The notes beneath the pieces were generated by a model. That model was not told where the DNA came from and ran no database searches. It saw only the letters and a list, made by a program, of their open reading frames with translations. 64,000 nt of DNA from GCA-003244245 sp050700115. GTDB lineage: Bacteria; Actinomycetota; Actinomycetes; Mycobacteriales; Pseudonocardiaceae. Shown piece by piece: positions 9,094 to 17,528 of the stretch (position 1 is the first letter of the stretch; each line of letters opens with the position of its first letter). Location: positions 140,040 to 204,039 of the forward strand of contig JBOHGG010000002.1 in NCBI GenBank assembly GCA_050700115.1, given 5' to 3'. The position numbers were made by a program, and so were the translations under genes.

Positions 9094-10002
9094 GTGCTCA
9101 CCCGGGGGTTGTTCGTCGGTCTTGCCACGCTGGATCTGGTGCAGCGGGTGGCGCGGCGGCCTGGTGTCGACGAGAAGGTCGTCGCCCAGCGCAGCGACCT
9201 GGCCGCTGGGGGACCGGCCGCAGTTGCTGCGGTGGCGTTCGGCGCGCTGGGCGGGCGCAGCGTGCTGGTCACCGCGCTGGGCCCCGGCCCGATCGGCCAG
9301 CTCGCGGCGGGGGAGCTGGACCGCGCCGGAGTGCAGATCGTGGACACCTGGGCAGCCGGCGCAGACCTCAGCGTCTCGGCCATCACCGTGCTCGACGGGA
9401 CCGGAGAACGGTCGGTGGTGTCCCGCAATGCCGAAGACATGATCGTCACGGTGCCCGCTGACCTGCCTACCTTGGTCAGAGACGCGGATGTGGTCCTGAT
9501 CGACGGGCACCATGCGGAGCTGGCCGTGGCGGCCGCGCGGGCAGCCCGGACCGCCGCGGTACCGGTGGTGCTGGACTGCGGCAGCGCCAAGCCGGTGTAT
9601 GCCGAGCTTATGCCGCTCGCCGACACCGCGGTGTGCTCTGCCGGATTCACTGCAGGTGAGCGCGATGGCTTCGACGCGATCGCCGCGGCGCTGCTGGCCG
9701 ATGGTGCCCGGCTGGTGGCGATGACCGCCGGTGCGGCGCCGGTGCGCTGGCGGACCCGGCAGACCACCGGCGCCGTCGAGGTGCCCCCGGTAGCCGTCTG
9801 CGACACCGTGGGAGCCGGGGATGTGCTGCACGGGACGGTCGCCTTCGCCCGGGCCCGTGGCGTAACCGATCCGCAGCGCAGCCTGGGCTTCGGCGTCGCG
9901 GTCGCCTCGCTGCGGGTACAGCACGCCGGTCCGCGGAGCTGGCTGGATGATCAACGGCTGCCCGCCTTGGTGGCGGGACTGGGCGGACCTGCTGGGGGCT
10001 AA
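9094..10002 (+). CDS. PfkB-family carbohydrate kinase
   Basis: Ribokinase-fold sugar or nucleoside kinase, 302 residues. The C-terminal PfkB signature DTVGAGDVLHG (about 241-251) carries the catalytic Asp of the GAGD anion hole; the N-terminal GLATLDLVQRV and AAGGPAAVAAVAFGALG segments match the substrate-lid region. The substrate is not determined by sequence; ribose, adenosine and 2-keto-3-deoxy sugars are all possible in this family. GTG start at 9094 lies just after the 24-bp inverted repeat. It ends convergently with the GH65 gene, overlapping by four bases. Confidence 0.85.
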   Translation: MLTRGLFVGLATLDLVQRVARRPGVDEKVVAQRSDLAAGGPAAVAAVAFGALGGRSVLVTALGPGPIGQLAAGELDRAGVQIVDTWAAGADLSVSAITVLDGTGERSVVSRNAEDMIVTVPADLPTLVRDADVVLIDGHHAELAVAAARAARTAAVPVVLDCGSAKPVYAELMPLADTAVCSAGFTAGERDGFDAIAAALLADGARLVAMTAGAAPVRWRTRQTTGAVEVPPVAVCDTVGAGDVLHGTVAFARARGVTDPQRSLGFGVAVASLRVQHAGPRSWLDDQRLPALVAGLGGPAGG

Positions 10003-12368
10003 CCAGCCGCGTCGCCACCCGGCCGGCGAGCGAGTGGCTCTCGTCCCACCGGCTGCACGAGCTGATCGGTCGGCGGGGCTGGCGGGATCGGCTGGACCGC
10101 CGGCGAGTCCGCCGTGAGCGTGAGGAGCTGCCCATGGTGGCTCAGCTCCAACTCGGTACCTTCCAACAGCTGGTACTCCGCTTGCCCAGGGGTGATCTGC
10201 ACTCGCAGCCGCTGCCCGCGCCAGCGCAGCCGGAACGTGATCTTGTTCAACGCCTCGGGCAGCCGGGGCGCGAACGCCAAGCCGCCGCCGTCGAGGTGGC
10301 GCAGGCCGCCGAACCCCGCCACCACCGCCGACCAGGCACCGGCCAGCGCCGCGATATGCAGGCCTTGAGCGGTGTTGTTCGCCAGATCAGCCAGATCCAC
10401 CAGCGCGGTCTCGCAGAGGTAGTCATAGGCAAGGTCGAGGTGCCCGGTCTCGGCCGCCAGCACCGCCTGGGTGGCTGCCGACAGCGACGAGTCGCGAACG
10501 GTGATCCGCTCGTAGTAGGCGAAGTTCCGGGCCTTCTGCTCAGCGGTGAACGCCTCCGAGCACAGCTGCATGGCCAGCACCAGGTCGGCCTGTTTCACAA
10601 CCTGCTTGCGGTACAGGTCGAAGTAGGGAAAGTGCAACAGGAGCGGGTACTGATCCGGTGCCGTGCCGGCGAAGTCCCACGCCGCGTGCTCGGTGAACCC
10701 CTCGGCCTGCGGGTGCACGCCGAGCTTCTCGTCGTAGGGCACGACCATCGCGGCTGCCGCGTCGCGCCAGGACGCGGTCTCCTCCGAGTCGACGCCGAAC
10801 GTCGCTGCCTGGTCAAGGTTCCGCTCGACGGCCGCCGCTGCCGCCCGCAGATTCCGCTGCGCCATCAGGTTGGTGTAGGCATTGTTGTCGGCCACCGCGC
10901 TGTACTCGTCCGGCCCGGTCACGCCGTCGATGCGGAAGTGACCGGCCACGTCGTGGTGGCCGAGCGAGCGCCACAGCCGCGCCGTCTGCACCAGCAGTTC
11001 CAGCGCGACATCGCGCTCGAAGTCAGCGTCGCCGGTCGCGGTCACATGGCGGATCGCCGCGTCAGCGATGTCGGCGTTGATGTGGAAGGCCGCGGTACCA
11101 GCCGGCCAGTATCCCGAGCATTCATGGCCACGGATGGTGCGCCACGGAAACGCCGCACCCTCCAAGCCGAGCTGCCCAGCACGCTCGATGGCCAGTGGCA
11201 GGGTCTCCTGGCGCCAGCGCAGCACGTCGGCAGCCGCGTCCGGCACGGTGTGGCTGAGCACCGGCAGTACGAAGGTCTCGGTGTCCCAGAAGGTATGGCC
11301 GTCATACCCCGGGCCGGTCAAACCCTTGGCCGCGATTCCCCGCCGCTCCGCCCGCGCGCCGGCCTGCATGACGTGGAACAACGCGAATCGGACCGCCTGC
11401 TGGAGCTGCGGGTTGCCCTCGACCTCCACGTCGGCCGATGCCCAGAAGTCGTCGAGGTAGCGGCGCTGTTCGGTGACCAGCCCGTTCCAGCCGGTGTACC
11501 GGGCCGCCGCCACCGCCGCCCGGACCTGATCGTTGAGCGCCGGGAAGGACCGCTGCGAGGACCAGCCGTATGCCACGTACTTCACGACCCGCAGCCGCTG
11601 ACCGGGTTCCAGCCGGCAGATCACCGTTGTCCGGGCGACGTGCTCGGTCGCCGACGAGTGGAACTCCGTCCGCGAGGGACCGATCACGTCGTGGTCCATC
11701 GTGGCGGCCATCCGCAGCCCGGAGCGGCGGGTGCTGTGCATCAGCGTGGCGCCGGTGTCGTTGAACCGATGCTGCTCGGCGACCAGCGGCTCGGAGAGCA
11801 CTGCAGCCACCCGCGGGTCGTCGGTGGTCGGCGGCAGCTGCTCGTTGGTGAACAGCTCGGACTGCAGGACCAGCCGCACCGGCACGTCCACCGGCTCGAC
11901 CTCGTAGTTGATCGCGACCACAGCTCGTTGGGCCAACGACACCAGCCGCTCCGAACGCACCCACACCGCCTTACCTGCGGGGGAGACCCACTCCATTCGG
12001 CGAGTGAGCGTGCCGGCCCGCAGGTCGAGCACCCGTTCGTGGGAGCGCAACTCGCCGTAGCGCACGTCCAACGGCTCGTCGTCGACCAACAGCCGGATCA
12101 ACTTGCCGTTGGTCACGTTGATCATCGTCTGGCCGGACTCCGGGTAGCCGTAGCCACCCTCGGCGTAGGGCAGCGGCCGTAGCTCGTAGAACGAGTTGAG
12201 ATAGCTGCCAGGTAGCGCGTGCGGATCGCCCTCGTCGAGGTTGCCGCGCAGCCCGATGTGCCCGTTGGCCAGCGCAAAGATCGACTCCGTCTGGCCCATC
12301 GCGGTCAGGTTCAGCTCGCTCTCCCGCACCACCCACGGCTCGACGGCAAACCGCTGCTGCTCGATCAC
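9999..12368 (-). CDS. glycoside hydrolase family 65 disaccharide phosphorylase
   Basis: About 789 residues with GTG start at 12368 (VIEQQRFAVEPWVVRE). N-terminal beta-sandwich domain (about 1-260), an (alpha/alpha)6 barrel in the middle, and a short C-terminal beta-sheet domain. The general-acid Glu sits in TGPDEYSAV, the usual GH65 active-site signature; a phosphorylase-type loop follows. GH65 phosphorylases split a disaccharide such as trehalose, kojibiose or maltose with phosphate to beta-glucose-1-phosphate plus glucose. Which sugar is used here cannot be read. In many actinomycetes the preceding gene is a HAD beta-phosphoglucomutase that consumes the product; only a decayed remnant of it survives immediately upstream. 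Confidence 0.9.
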   Translation of the reverse strand: MIEQQRFAVEPWVVRESELNLTAMGQTESIFALANGHIGLRGNLDEGDPHALPGSYLNSFYELRPLPYAEGGYGYPESGQTMINVTNGKLIRLLVDDEPLDVRYGELRSHERVLDLRAGTLTRRMEWVSPAGKAVWVRSERLVSLAQRAVVAINYEVEPVDVPVRLVLQSELFTNEQLPPTTDDPRVAAVLSEPLVAEQHRFNDTGATLMHSTRRSGLRMAATMDHDVIGPSRTEFHSSATEHVARTTVICRLEPGQRLRVVKYVAYGWSSQRSFPALNDQVRAAVAAARYTGWNGLVTEQRRYLDDFWASADVEVEGNPQLQQAVRFALFHVMQAGARAERRGIAAKGLTGPGYDGHTFWDTETFVLPVLSHTVPDAAADVLRWRQETLPLAIERAGQLGLEGAAFPWRTIRGHECSGYWPAGTAAFHINADIADAAIRHVTATGDADFERDVALELLVQTARLWRSLGHHDVAGHFRIDGVTGPDEYSAVADNNAYTNLMAQRNLRAAAAAVERNLDQAATFGVDSEETASWRDAAAAMVVPYDEKLGVHPQAEGFTEHAAWDFAGTAPDQYPLLLHFPYFDLYRKQVVKQADLVLAMQLCSEAFTAEQKARNFAYYERITVRDSSLSAATQAVLAAETGHLDLAYDYLCETALVDLADLANNTAQGLHIAALAGAWSAVVAGFGGLRHLDGGGLAFAPRLPEALNKITFRLRWRGQRLRVQITPGQAEYQLLEGTELELSHHGQLLTLTADSPAVQPIPPAPPTDQLVQPVGREPLARRPGGDAAG

Positions 12369-12534
12369 GGCCGGTCCAGCAGTTCGGCGAGGTCGGTCTC
12401 GCCCGTGTCCCGCGCACGCTGCGCCAGGAAGTCGTCGAACATCAGCTTCTCCAGGCCGCTGCATGCTGCTTGGCCGTTTGAGTGAGCACGCCGTCCAGGT
12501 CGGACGGGAGGGCACGTGCGGTGTCGGTTACCCC
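12365..12534 (-). pseudogene. remnant of HAD beta-phosphoglucomutase
   Basis: Directly upstream of GH65, one frame encodes ALPSDLDGVLTQTAKQHAAAW, the start of a HAD phosphatase/beta-PGM including the DxDG motif, then hits a stop. A neighbouring frame continues without a gap as LMFDDFLAQRARDTGE, the next segment of the same fold. It then jumps to TDLAELLDRP and a stop that overlaps the GH65 GTG; DLAELL is the typical C-terminal end of these enzymes. So about 180 residues have been deleted between the first 40 or so and the last 10 residues, and a frameshift sits in the N-terminal piece. No plausible start codon remains. This is recognised by motif memory, not alignment. Confidence 0.7.
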
Positions 12535-12681
12535 GAGCGCGCCGATCGGCGTGGGGGTGCGGTGCGGGGGTTGGTGCGGCCGGATCGCGGCTCACGTCGA
12601 GGACGATAGCGCGGCCCGGCGCGGCGCTGGCCGGTGCCTGTGATGTGCATCGGACGATCCAGCGGCTCTCCCGCGAGCCGG

Positions 12682-14079
12682 TCAGGCTGGTTTGATGTTG
12701 GCGTTGAGGTGAAAGATGTTGTCCGGGTCGTACCTGGCCTTGATCCGGGCCAACCGCTCGTACTTGGTCGGGCCGTAGGACGCCCGCACCCGGTCCTCAT
12801 CGTCGTCGGTCATGGAGTTCACGTAACCACCCGAGCCTTGGGCGAACGGCCGCAGCGCATTCCATACCGACCGGACCCAGGCCCGTTCGGTGGTCAGCAG
12901 CTCGGGAGTCGGGCCTATTCCGGCGATGTTGACGACGTAGCGTGGTGCCCGCCCACCGCCGAAGGCGGTCTCGTCGTCGCCGACCTCCGAATACGCTCCG
13001 TCCAGCCGGAACACCAGGCAGAAGCTCATCGGCGAGGTCTTGGCGGGTATCTGATCGACGATCACCGCGATCGCGTCGTCGGTGAGTTCGTCGAGGTATA
13101 TCACCTCTTGGTAGCCCAGGAGCCCCCAGGGAGCGGTCTCGTCGAGCGTCCGCTGCAACGCAACGTACGGGATCGGGGTGACGAGCTCGAACAGCGGTGG
13201 CAGCGCCTCGCGAATCGGCGCGACGAGCCGGGCGTGTTCCTCCGCAGAGGAGAATCCAACCACGATCAGCAGGTAGCCGGGGACGAAATGGTACTGCTGG
13301 GGTACAAACGGCGCCGGCGGGGCGTTGAGCCCGATGGCGATCTGTGCGCCGGCGTCGTCGGGAAGTGCAGGCACGATGTCGCGCGCCATGCGCAGCACCT
13401 GTTCACCGTCGTCCATCCCCCAGAAAAAAAGTCCCAGGTGCACCTCTGGTCCGACCGGGTGCAGCTCGAACTCGAACGTGGTGACGACGCCGAAGTTGCC
13501 GCCCCCGCCGCGGACCGCCCAGAACAGGTCTGCGTGCTCATCGGCCGACGCATGCACGTAGCGGCCGTCGGCGAGCACAACGTCGACCGAAAGCAGGTTG
13601 TCGATGCTCAACCCCGCCTTGTGGGTCAGCCATCCGATGCCGCCACCCAGTGTCAGGCCGCCGACCCCAGTGTGGCTGATCACTCCGGCGGGTACTGCCA
13701 AGCCATGCGTCTGCGTTGCCGCGTCCAGCTCCGCGACGGTGGCACCGCCGCCCACCTTGGCCAGACCCTCAGCAGCGCAGATCGAGACCCGGCGCATCGC
13801 GCTGAGATCGACCATCAGTCCACCGTCACAAACGCCGGCCCCGGAGAACGCATGGCCACCGCCGCGCACCGAGATCTCCAACATTTGCTCTCGGGCGAAG
13901 GTGAGCGCTGCCGCGATGTCGGCTGGCGACACGCAACGGGCTATCGCAACCGGGCGACGATCGATGTCGTTGTTCCACTGTATGCGCGCAGTGTCGTAAT
14001 CTGCGTCGTCCGGCGTGATCACCTTGCCGGCTAGCACCGTGCGGAGCGCCTCCAGGTGGTGAGTCGAGATCTGCATCAT
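12682..14079 (-). CDS. FAD-linked oxidoreductase with BBE domain
   Basis: About 465 residues. The N-terminal FAD-binding PCMH domain contains RGGGHAFSGAGVCDGGLMVD, where the His is in the position that often carries covalent FAD, and GGLTLGGGIGWLTHKAGLS. A substrate domain follows, and the last 40 residues are the berberine-bridge (BBE) tail ending YDPDNIFHLNANI. Relatives include hexose oxidases, 6-hydroxynicotine oxidases and tailoring enzymes of natural product pathways; the substrate is unknown. ATG at 14079 has a GGGAG ribosome binding site seven bases upstream. It lies on the same strand as the Gly-rich small protein but is separated from it by about 210 bases and a hairpin. Confidence 0.88.
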   Translation of the reverse strand: MMQISTHHLEALRTVLAGKVITPDDADYDTARIQWNNDIDRRPVAIARCVSPADIAAALTFAREQMLEISVRGGGHAFSGAGVCDGGLMVDLSAMRRVSICAAEGLAKVGGGATVAELDAATQTHGLAVPAGVISHTGVGGLTLGGGIGWLTHKAGLSIDNLLSVDVVLADGRYVHASADEHADLFWAVRGGGGNFGVVTTFEFELHPVGPEVHLGLFFWGMDDGEQVLRMARDIVPALPDDAGAQIAIGLNAPPAPFVPQQYHFVPGYLLIVVGFSSAEEHARLVAPIREALPPLFELVTPIPYVALQRTLDETAPWGLLGYQEVIYLDELTDDAIAVIVDQIPAKTSPMSFCLVFRLDGAYSEVGDDETAFGGGRAPRYVVNIAGIGPTPELLTTERAWVRSVWNALRPFAQGSGGYVNSMTDDDEDRVRASYGPTKYERLARIKARYDPDNIFHLNANIKPA

Positions 14080-14210
14080 GGAACAGCTCCCAGGCGTCGG
14101 ATGAGCACCGGCGTGCGCCTGGTGCGACTTTAGTACAGTGTTAGTGTGCCGGTATCCCCAACAATCGCACATCTGACGAATACCTCGTTACTCGCTGAAA
14201 TCAGCAATGA

Positions 14211-14243
14211 GGGGAGGGGCAGCCGCCTCCGGCCGCCCCTCCC
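14211..14243 (-). terminator. GC-rich hairpin after the Gly-rich gene
   Basis: A nine-base stem GGGAGGGGC (14212-14220) pairs with GCCCCTCCC (14235-14243), and the 14-base loop has its own four-base GCCG/CGGC stem. It sits about 50 bases beyond the stop of the leftward Gly-rich gene and has no U tract, as is usual for actinobacterial terminators. It could also be a processing or stability element. Confidence 0.45.
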
Positions 14244-14291
14244 TCGCCAACGGCACCGCACGCAATCACCCAGCGGCACCGCCGCGACCTG

Positions 14292-14564
14292 TCAGCTGTA
14301 GCAGGCGCCGCCAGCACCGCCATCGGCGCTGCCGCCAGCGCCGCCGACACCCGCACCGGCACTGTTGGTCTGGTCTCCGAACAGGTTGATGTTCAAGAGG
14401 TTGAGACCGAGGCCACCCCGGCCGACGCCGCCGTCGCCACCCACGCCGCCGTTGCCGCCACGGCCACCGCAGGCGCCGGCGCTGAACAGGGACATAACGG
14501 TACGGGCCGGCAACAGCTCGACGTGCTGCTCGTTGATCTCGGTAAAGCTCAGTGCGTGGGACAT
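14292..14564 (-). CDS. small Gly/Ala-rich protein, possible precursor peptide
   Basis: 90 residues with an excellent ribosome binding site (AGGAGG, five bases before ATG at 14564), so translation is likely. The first 30 residues form a leader-like segment, EINEQHVELLPARTVMSLF, rich in Glu/Leu and without a Sec signal peptide. The rest is almost entirely Gly with Ala, Asn and Asp (GGNGGVGGDGG repeats), interrupted by an LGLNLLNINLFGDQ segment, and ends GGACYS with a second Cys at about residue 32. A leader plus low-complexity core is the layout of a ribosomally made, modified or exported peptide, but no maturase is adjacent apart from the BBE oxidoreductase. Function unknown. Confidence 0.65.
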   Translation of the reverse strand: MSHALSFTEINEQHVELLPARTVMSLFSAGACGGRGGNGGVGGDGGVGRGGLGLNLLNINLFGDQTNSAGAGVGGAGGSADGGAGGACYS

Positions 14565-15338
14565 GGAATCCTCCTAGGGAATGTAGTCTCGGGGTGGTAC
14601 CCGGGGCAAAAGACACCTCATCGGTGGCATGCCGATTCGGTAATACATACCCTGCCCAGCGACGCCGCGACGGGCAATCAGTAGTCGCACGTAAATCTTC
14701 AAGTGAGCTACGTAGCCATGGAGTTGGTTTTCTGATACGTAGCCGGCGGTGACATAGACGTAGGTGCCAGACGCCGAGTACCTACTTACGGTGTACGTCC
14801 GGGCTGACTTTGCGCGGCTAGTTGAGTGTACGGCACCTTTATTCGTTCGAATACGCAGTGTGAGATCGATTACGGCGCTACTGACGTTCGGGGGATCGGT
14901 GGCGAGTAGCCCGCTCTGCAGGAAAGCCCGGGAGCCGGGCTCGCTCTGAAGCTCCTGGGCAGGTGCGCGTTCATGCCACGTTGAGTGCGCGGGTAAGGTC
15001 ATCGGGAGCATCTGCGGTAATCGACAGACAGATCAGTCTCGGGTCAGAGCGTACCGTTGACCGCGATCTGTTGGATTCCCGCCGCAGTGATCACTGGTCG
15101 CGGGTTCGCTGGTACTTGCGCTAGCGCCCAAGCGGCGCTAGGCACTGTCCTACCGGGACGTGCGCCCGGGGATCCGTCACGAGCGACGGGCAACGATGCC
15201 TGATCGGCAGGCATGAGTAGGCCCACGACGGAGGCGCAGGATGCTGACCGGCAGCTCCAGTGGGTTCGCCACCTGGGGCGGCGGCCGACGTTGCCCTCGA
15301 GTGAGGGTGAGCGACAACGACCCGGCAGGACCGCGCAA
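14565..15338. other. 774-base stretch without a clear gene
   Basis: The part from about 14600 to 14900 is AT-richer than its surroundings and probably holds the promoter of the leftward Gly-rich gene. A 145-codon leftward frame (14574-15011) and a short rightward frame (14764-14949) show no motif and no codon bias. From 15000 to 15338 only GC-driven open frames are seen. No RNA gene or repeat was recognised. Confidence 0.5.
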
Positions 15339-15899
15339 ATGATCATCTGGGTTAACGGTCCCTTCGGCGCGGGCAAGACGACGCTGGTCGAGGAGCTCTC
15401 GAAACGTCTGGACACGGCCATGACGGTCGACCCGGAACTCCTCGGATCCGTGCTCCGGACAATGGTTCCGCCAGCGCCCACCGGGGACTTTCAGGATCTG
15501 CCGATCTGGCGCAGGCTGACCGTGCGGACGCTTCAAGAGATTCGCCGGGAATAGGATCGGCCACTGCTGGTCCCAATGACACTGGTTGAGCCGCAGTATC
15601 TGGACGAGATCTTCGGCGGCTTGCGCATGGCTGGCGAGGAGATCCGGCATTTCTTCCTCTCCTTGGAGGAAAAACTGTTGCGGACCAGGATCGAGAACCA
15701 GATCATGACGCCGGATGATCCCGAGCGGGACGCTGGCGTGCGTCAGTGGCGGCTCGACCAGGTCCAACGCTGCCTGGCGGCCAAGGGTGAGATGCCGCCC
15801 GACACCGTGTTCCCGAACTCTGGGATGCACGGGCCATCCGCTCTCGCGGATCAGGTGCTCGCCGCCTTGCTGGTTCCGAGAACGCCGATTACCAGTTGA
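15339..15899 (+). pseudogene. P-loop kinase-like AAA ATPase with in-frame amber stop
   Basis: ATG at 15339 opens MIIWVNGPFGAGKTTLVEEL, a Walker A of the TmrB/zeta-like small nucleotide-kinase group. The frame meets TAG at 15552-15554 after EIRRE and continues in the same frame as DRPLLVPMTLVEPQYLDEIF, through HFFLSLEEKLLRTRIE and PDDPERDAGVRQW to a stop at 15899. Homologues of this group usually have an aromatic residue exactly where the TAG lies, so one base change (TAC or TAT to TAG) explains the break. Total length without the stop would be 186 residues, normal for the group. Readthrough or a sequencing error are alternatives. The N-terminal fragment alone has the P-loop but lacks the lid. 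Confidence 0.75.
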
Positions 15900-16232
15900 T
15901 CACGAGCGGATGTGACCGGGTCGCCGTCGACGGTGACCGCCTCGCGACGAAGCCGGACGATCTTGGCGAGTGGCTGGGCGAACAGGAAACAGGAATGCCT
16001 GTGGTCACTGGTCCGGTCCACTCGGCGCAGGGAGGTGAGTTCTCGCAGTGGATGCAACTCGCCCCGGTTGATTTGACATAATGTCGATTATCGGATCGAT
16101 GGTGCGTCGGCCGGTCAACCTGCGGCGATGCCGACCGGTCAGACCGCCGACGGCTCTCGCCACATCGGCCACATCGGTGGGCCATCCGGCACCGTCAGTT
16201 CGGTCACGACCTGGAACAGGTAATTGGGGCAA
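15900..16232 (+). other. gap with a possible C-terminal gene fragment
   Basis: One rightward frame from about 15881 to 16081 reads plausibly as protein (DYQLITSGCDRVAVDGDR, then GEFSQWMQLAP before TAA) with GC-rich third positions, but it has no start codon with a ribosome binding site and I do not recognise the family. It may be the tail of a gene whose front was lost, possibly together with the damage to the neighbouring kinase. 16082-16232 shows nothing. Confidence 0.3.
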
Positions 16233-17528
16233 TTACGAGGCGCGCAACGGTACGCCTCGGATGGAGGCGTCCAGAACGGTGACGGTGTGCGCCAGCGCAA
16301 CGTGCGTGCCGAGGCGTTGCGCGCTGGCTGCGATCTGCATCAGGCAGCCGGGGTTGGCGGTGACCAGGACCGACGCCCCGGTGGCGAGCACGTTGCGGGC
16401 CTTGCGGTCACCCAGCTCGGTGGCCGGCTCGGGATGCAGCAGGTTATAGACCCCTGCCGAACCGCAACACAAGTCGGCTTCAGCGATCTCGCACAGGGCA
16501 AGCCCAGGGATGCCGCGCAACAGCTCCCGGGGCTGGGACCGGATCCCTTGGGCGTGCCCGAGGTGGCAGGCATCGTGGTAGGCGATCGTGATGTCCAGCC
16601 GGTGGCGCGCAGCGACCGGGCCGAGCTCGACGAGCAGTTCGGAGACGTCGCGGGTGCGCTCGACGAAAGCCTGCGCGCGCGCGGCGTAGCCGGGATCGTC
16701 GCGCAGCAGGTATGCGTACTCCTTCATCGCCGAGCCACAGCCTGCAGCGTTGACCACGACGTAATCCACCCCGGCGGTGTCGAAACGCTCGATCAGCGCC
16801 CGGGCGAAGCAGATCGCCTCCTCCTCGCGACCCATGTGCTGCGACAGCGCCCCGCAGCAACCCTGCCCGCGAGGGATCACCACGTCGCAGCCCTCCGCGG
16901 CCAGCACCCGCGCGGTGGCGGCGTTGACCTCGGGGAACAACGCGTCCTGCACGCATCCGGTGAGCATCCCGACCACCGCCCGCCGCCGCCCCGAAGCCGG
17001 CACCCGCGCCGGCAGCTTCTCCCGCTGGGTCAGTGTCGGGGTCAGCGCCTCCATCACTCGCAGCGCCGGGGGTAGCCGGTCCAGCAGCCCGGTCCGTCGC
17101 AGCAGCCGGTCCAGCCCGCTGCGCTGGTACAGCGCCAGCGGCCCGCGCAGCGCCCGCAGCCGCCTCGGGTACGGGAAGAGCTGGAAGATCATCTCGCGGA
17201 GTAGCCGCTCCCCACGGGTTCGCTCGTAGCGGCGCTCCACCTGCGCCCTGGTGTCTGCGATCAACGTGTCGTATTGCACGCCGGACGGGCAGGAGGTCAC
17301 GCACGCCATGCACCCGAGGCAGGCGTCGAAATGGCCCACCATCGACGCGGACAGCGGCTCACCCTCCAGGCCGGCTTTCATCAGGTGAATGCGCCCGCGC
17401 GGAGAGTCCATCTCCTCCCCCCACAGCACGTAGGTGGGGCACGACGGCAGGCAGAAACCGCAGTGCACACAGTCCTTGACCAGCTCAGGCTGCGGTGGGC
17501 GGTGGCCATCGAAAGCACCGTCGCCCAT
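16233..17528 (-). CDS. glcF: glycolate oxidase iron-sulfur subunit GlcF
   Basis: Fe-S electron-transfer subunit of the membrane-associated glycolate (or D-lactate-like 2-hydroxyacid) oxidase. About 431 residues. Two [4Fe-4S] motifs lie at the N terminus (CVHCGFCLPSCPTY and CLGCMACVTSCPSG), followed by two CCG domains (GCCGALSQH and CCGSAGVYNLL) typical of the GlcF/heterodisulfide reductase family. ATG at 17528 overlaps the glcE stop (TGATG), so translation is coupled. Last gene of glcD-glcE-glcF. Confidence 0.93.
   Translation of the reverse strand: MGDGAFDGHRPPQPELVKDCVHCGFCLPSCPTYVLWGEEMDSPRGRIHLMKAGLEGEPLSASMVGHFDACLGCMACVTSCPSGVQYDTLIADTRAQVERRYERTRGERLLREMIFQLFPYPRRLRALRGPLALYQRSGLDRLLRRTGLLDRLPPALRVMEALTPTLTQREKLPARVPASGRRRAVVGMLTGCVQDALFPEVNAATARVLAAEGCDVVIPRGQGCCGALSQHMGREEEAICFARALIERFDTAGVDYVVVNAAGCGSAMKEYAYLLRDDPGYAARAQAFVERTRDVSELLVELGPVAARHRLDITIAYHDACHLGHAQGIRSQPRELLRGIPGLALCEIAEADLCCGSAGVYNLLHPEPATELGDRKARNVLATGASVLVTANPGCLMQIAASAQRLGTHVALAHTVTVLDASIRGVPLRAS

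Noticed and set aside
10134..12182. Long open frame antisense to the GH65 gene
   Set aside because: Low-complexity composition and no motif, while the opposite strand carries the complete GH65 domain.
14574..15011. 145-codon leftward frame in the AT-richer gap
   Set aside because: No recognisable motif, poor codon bias and no ribosome binding site.
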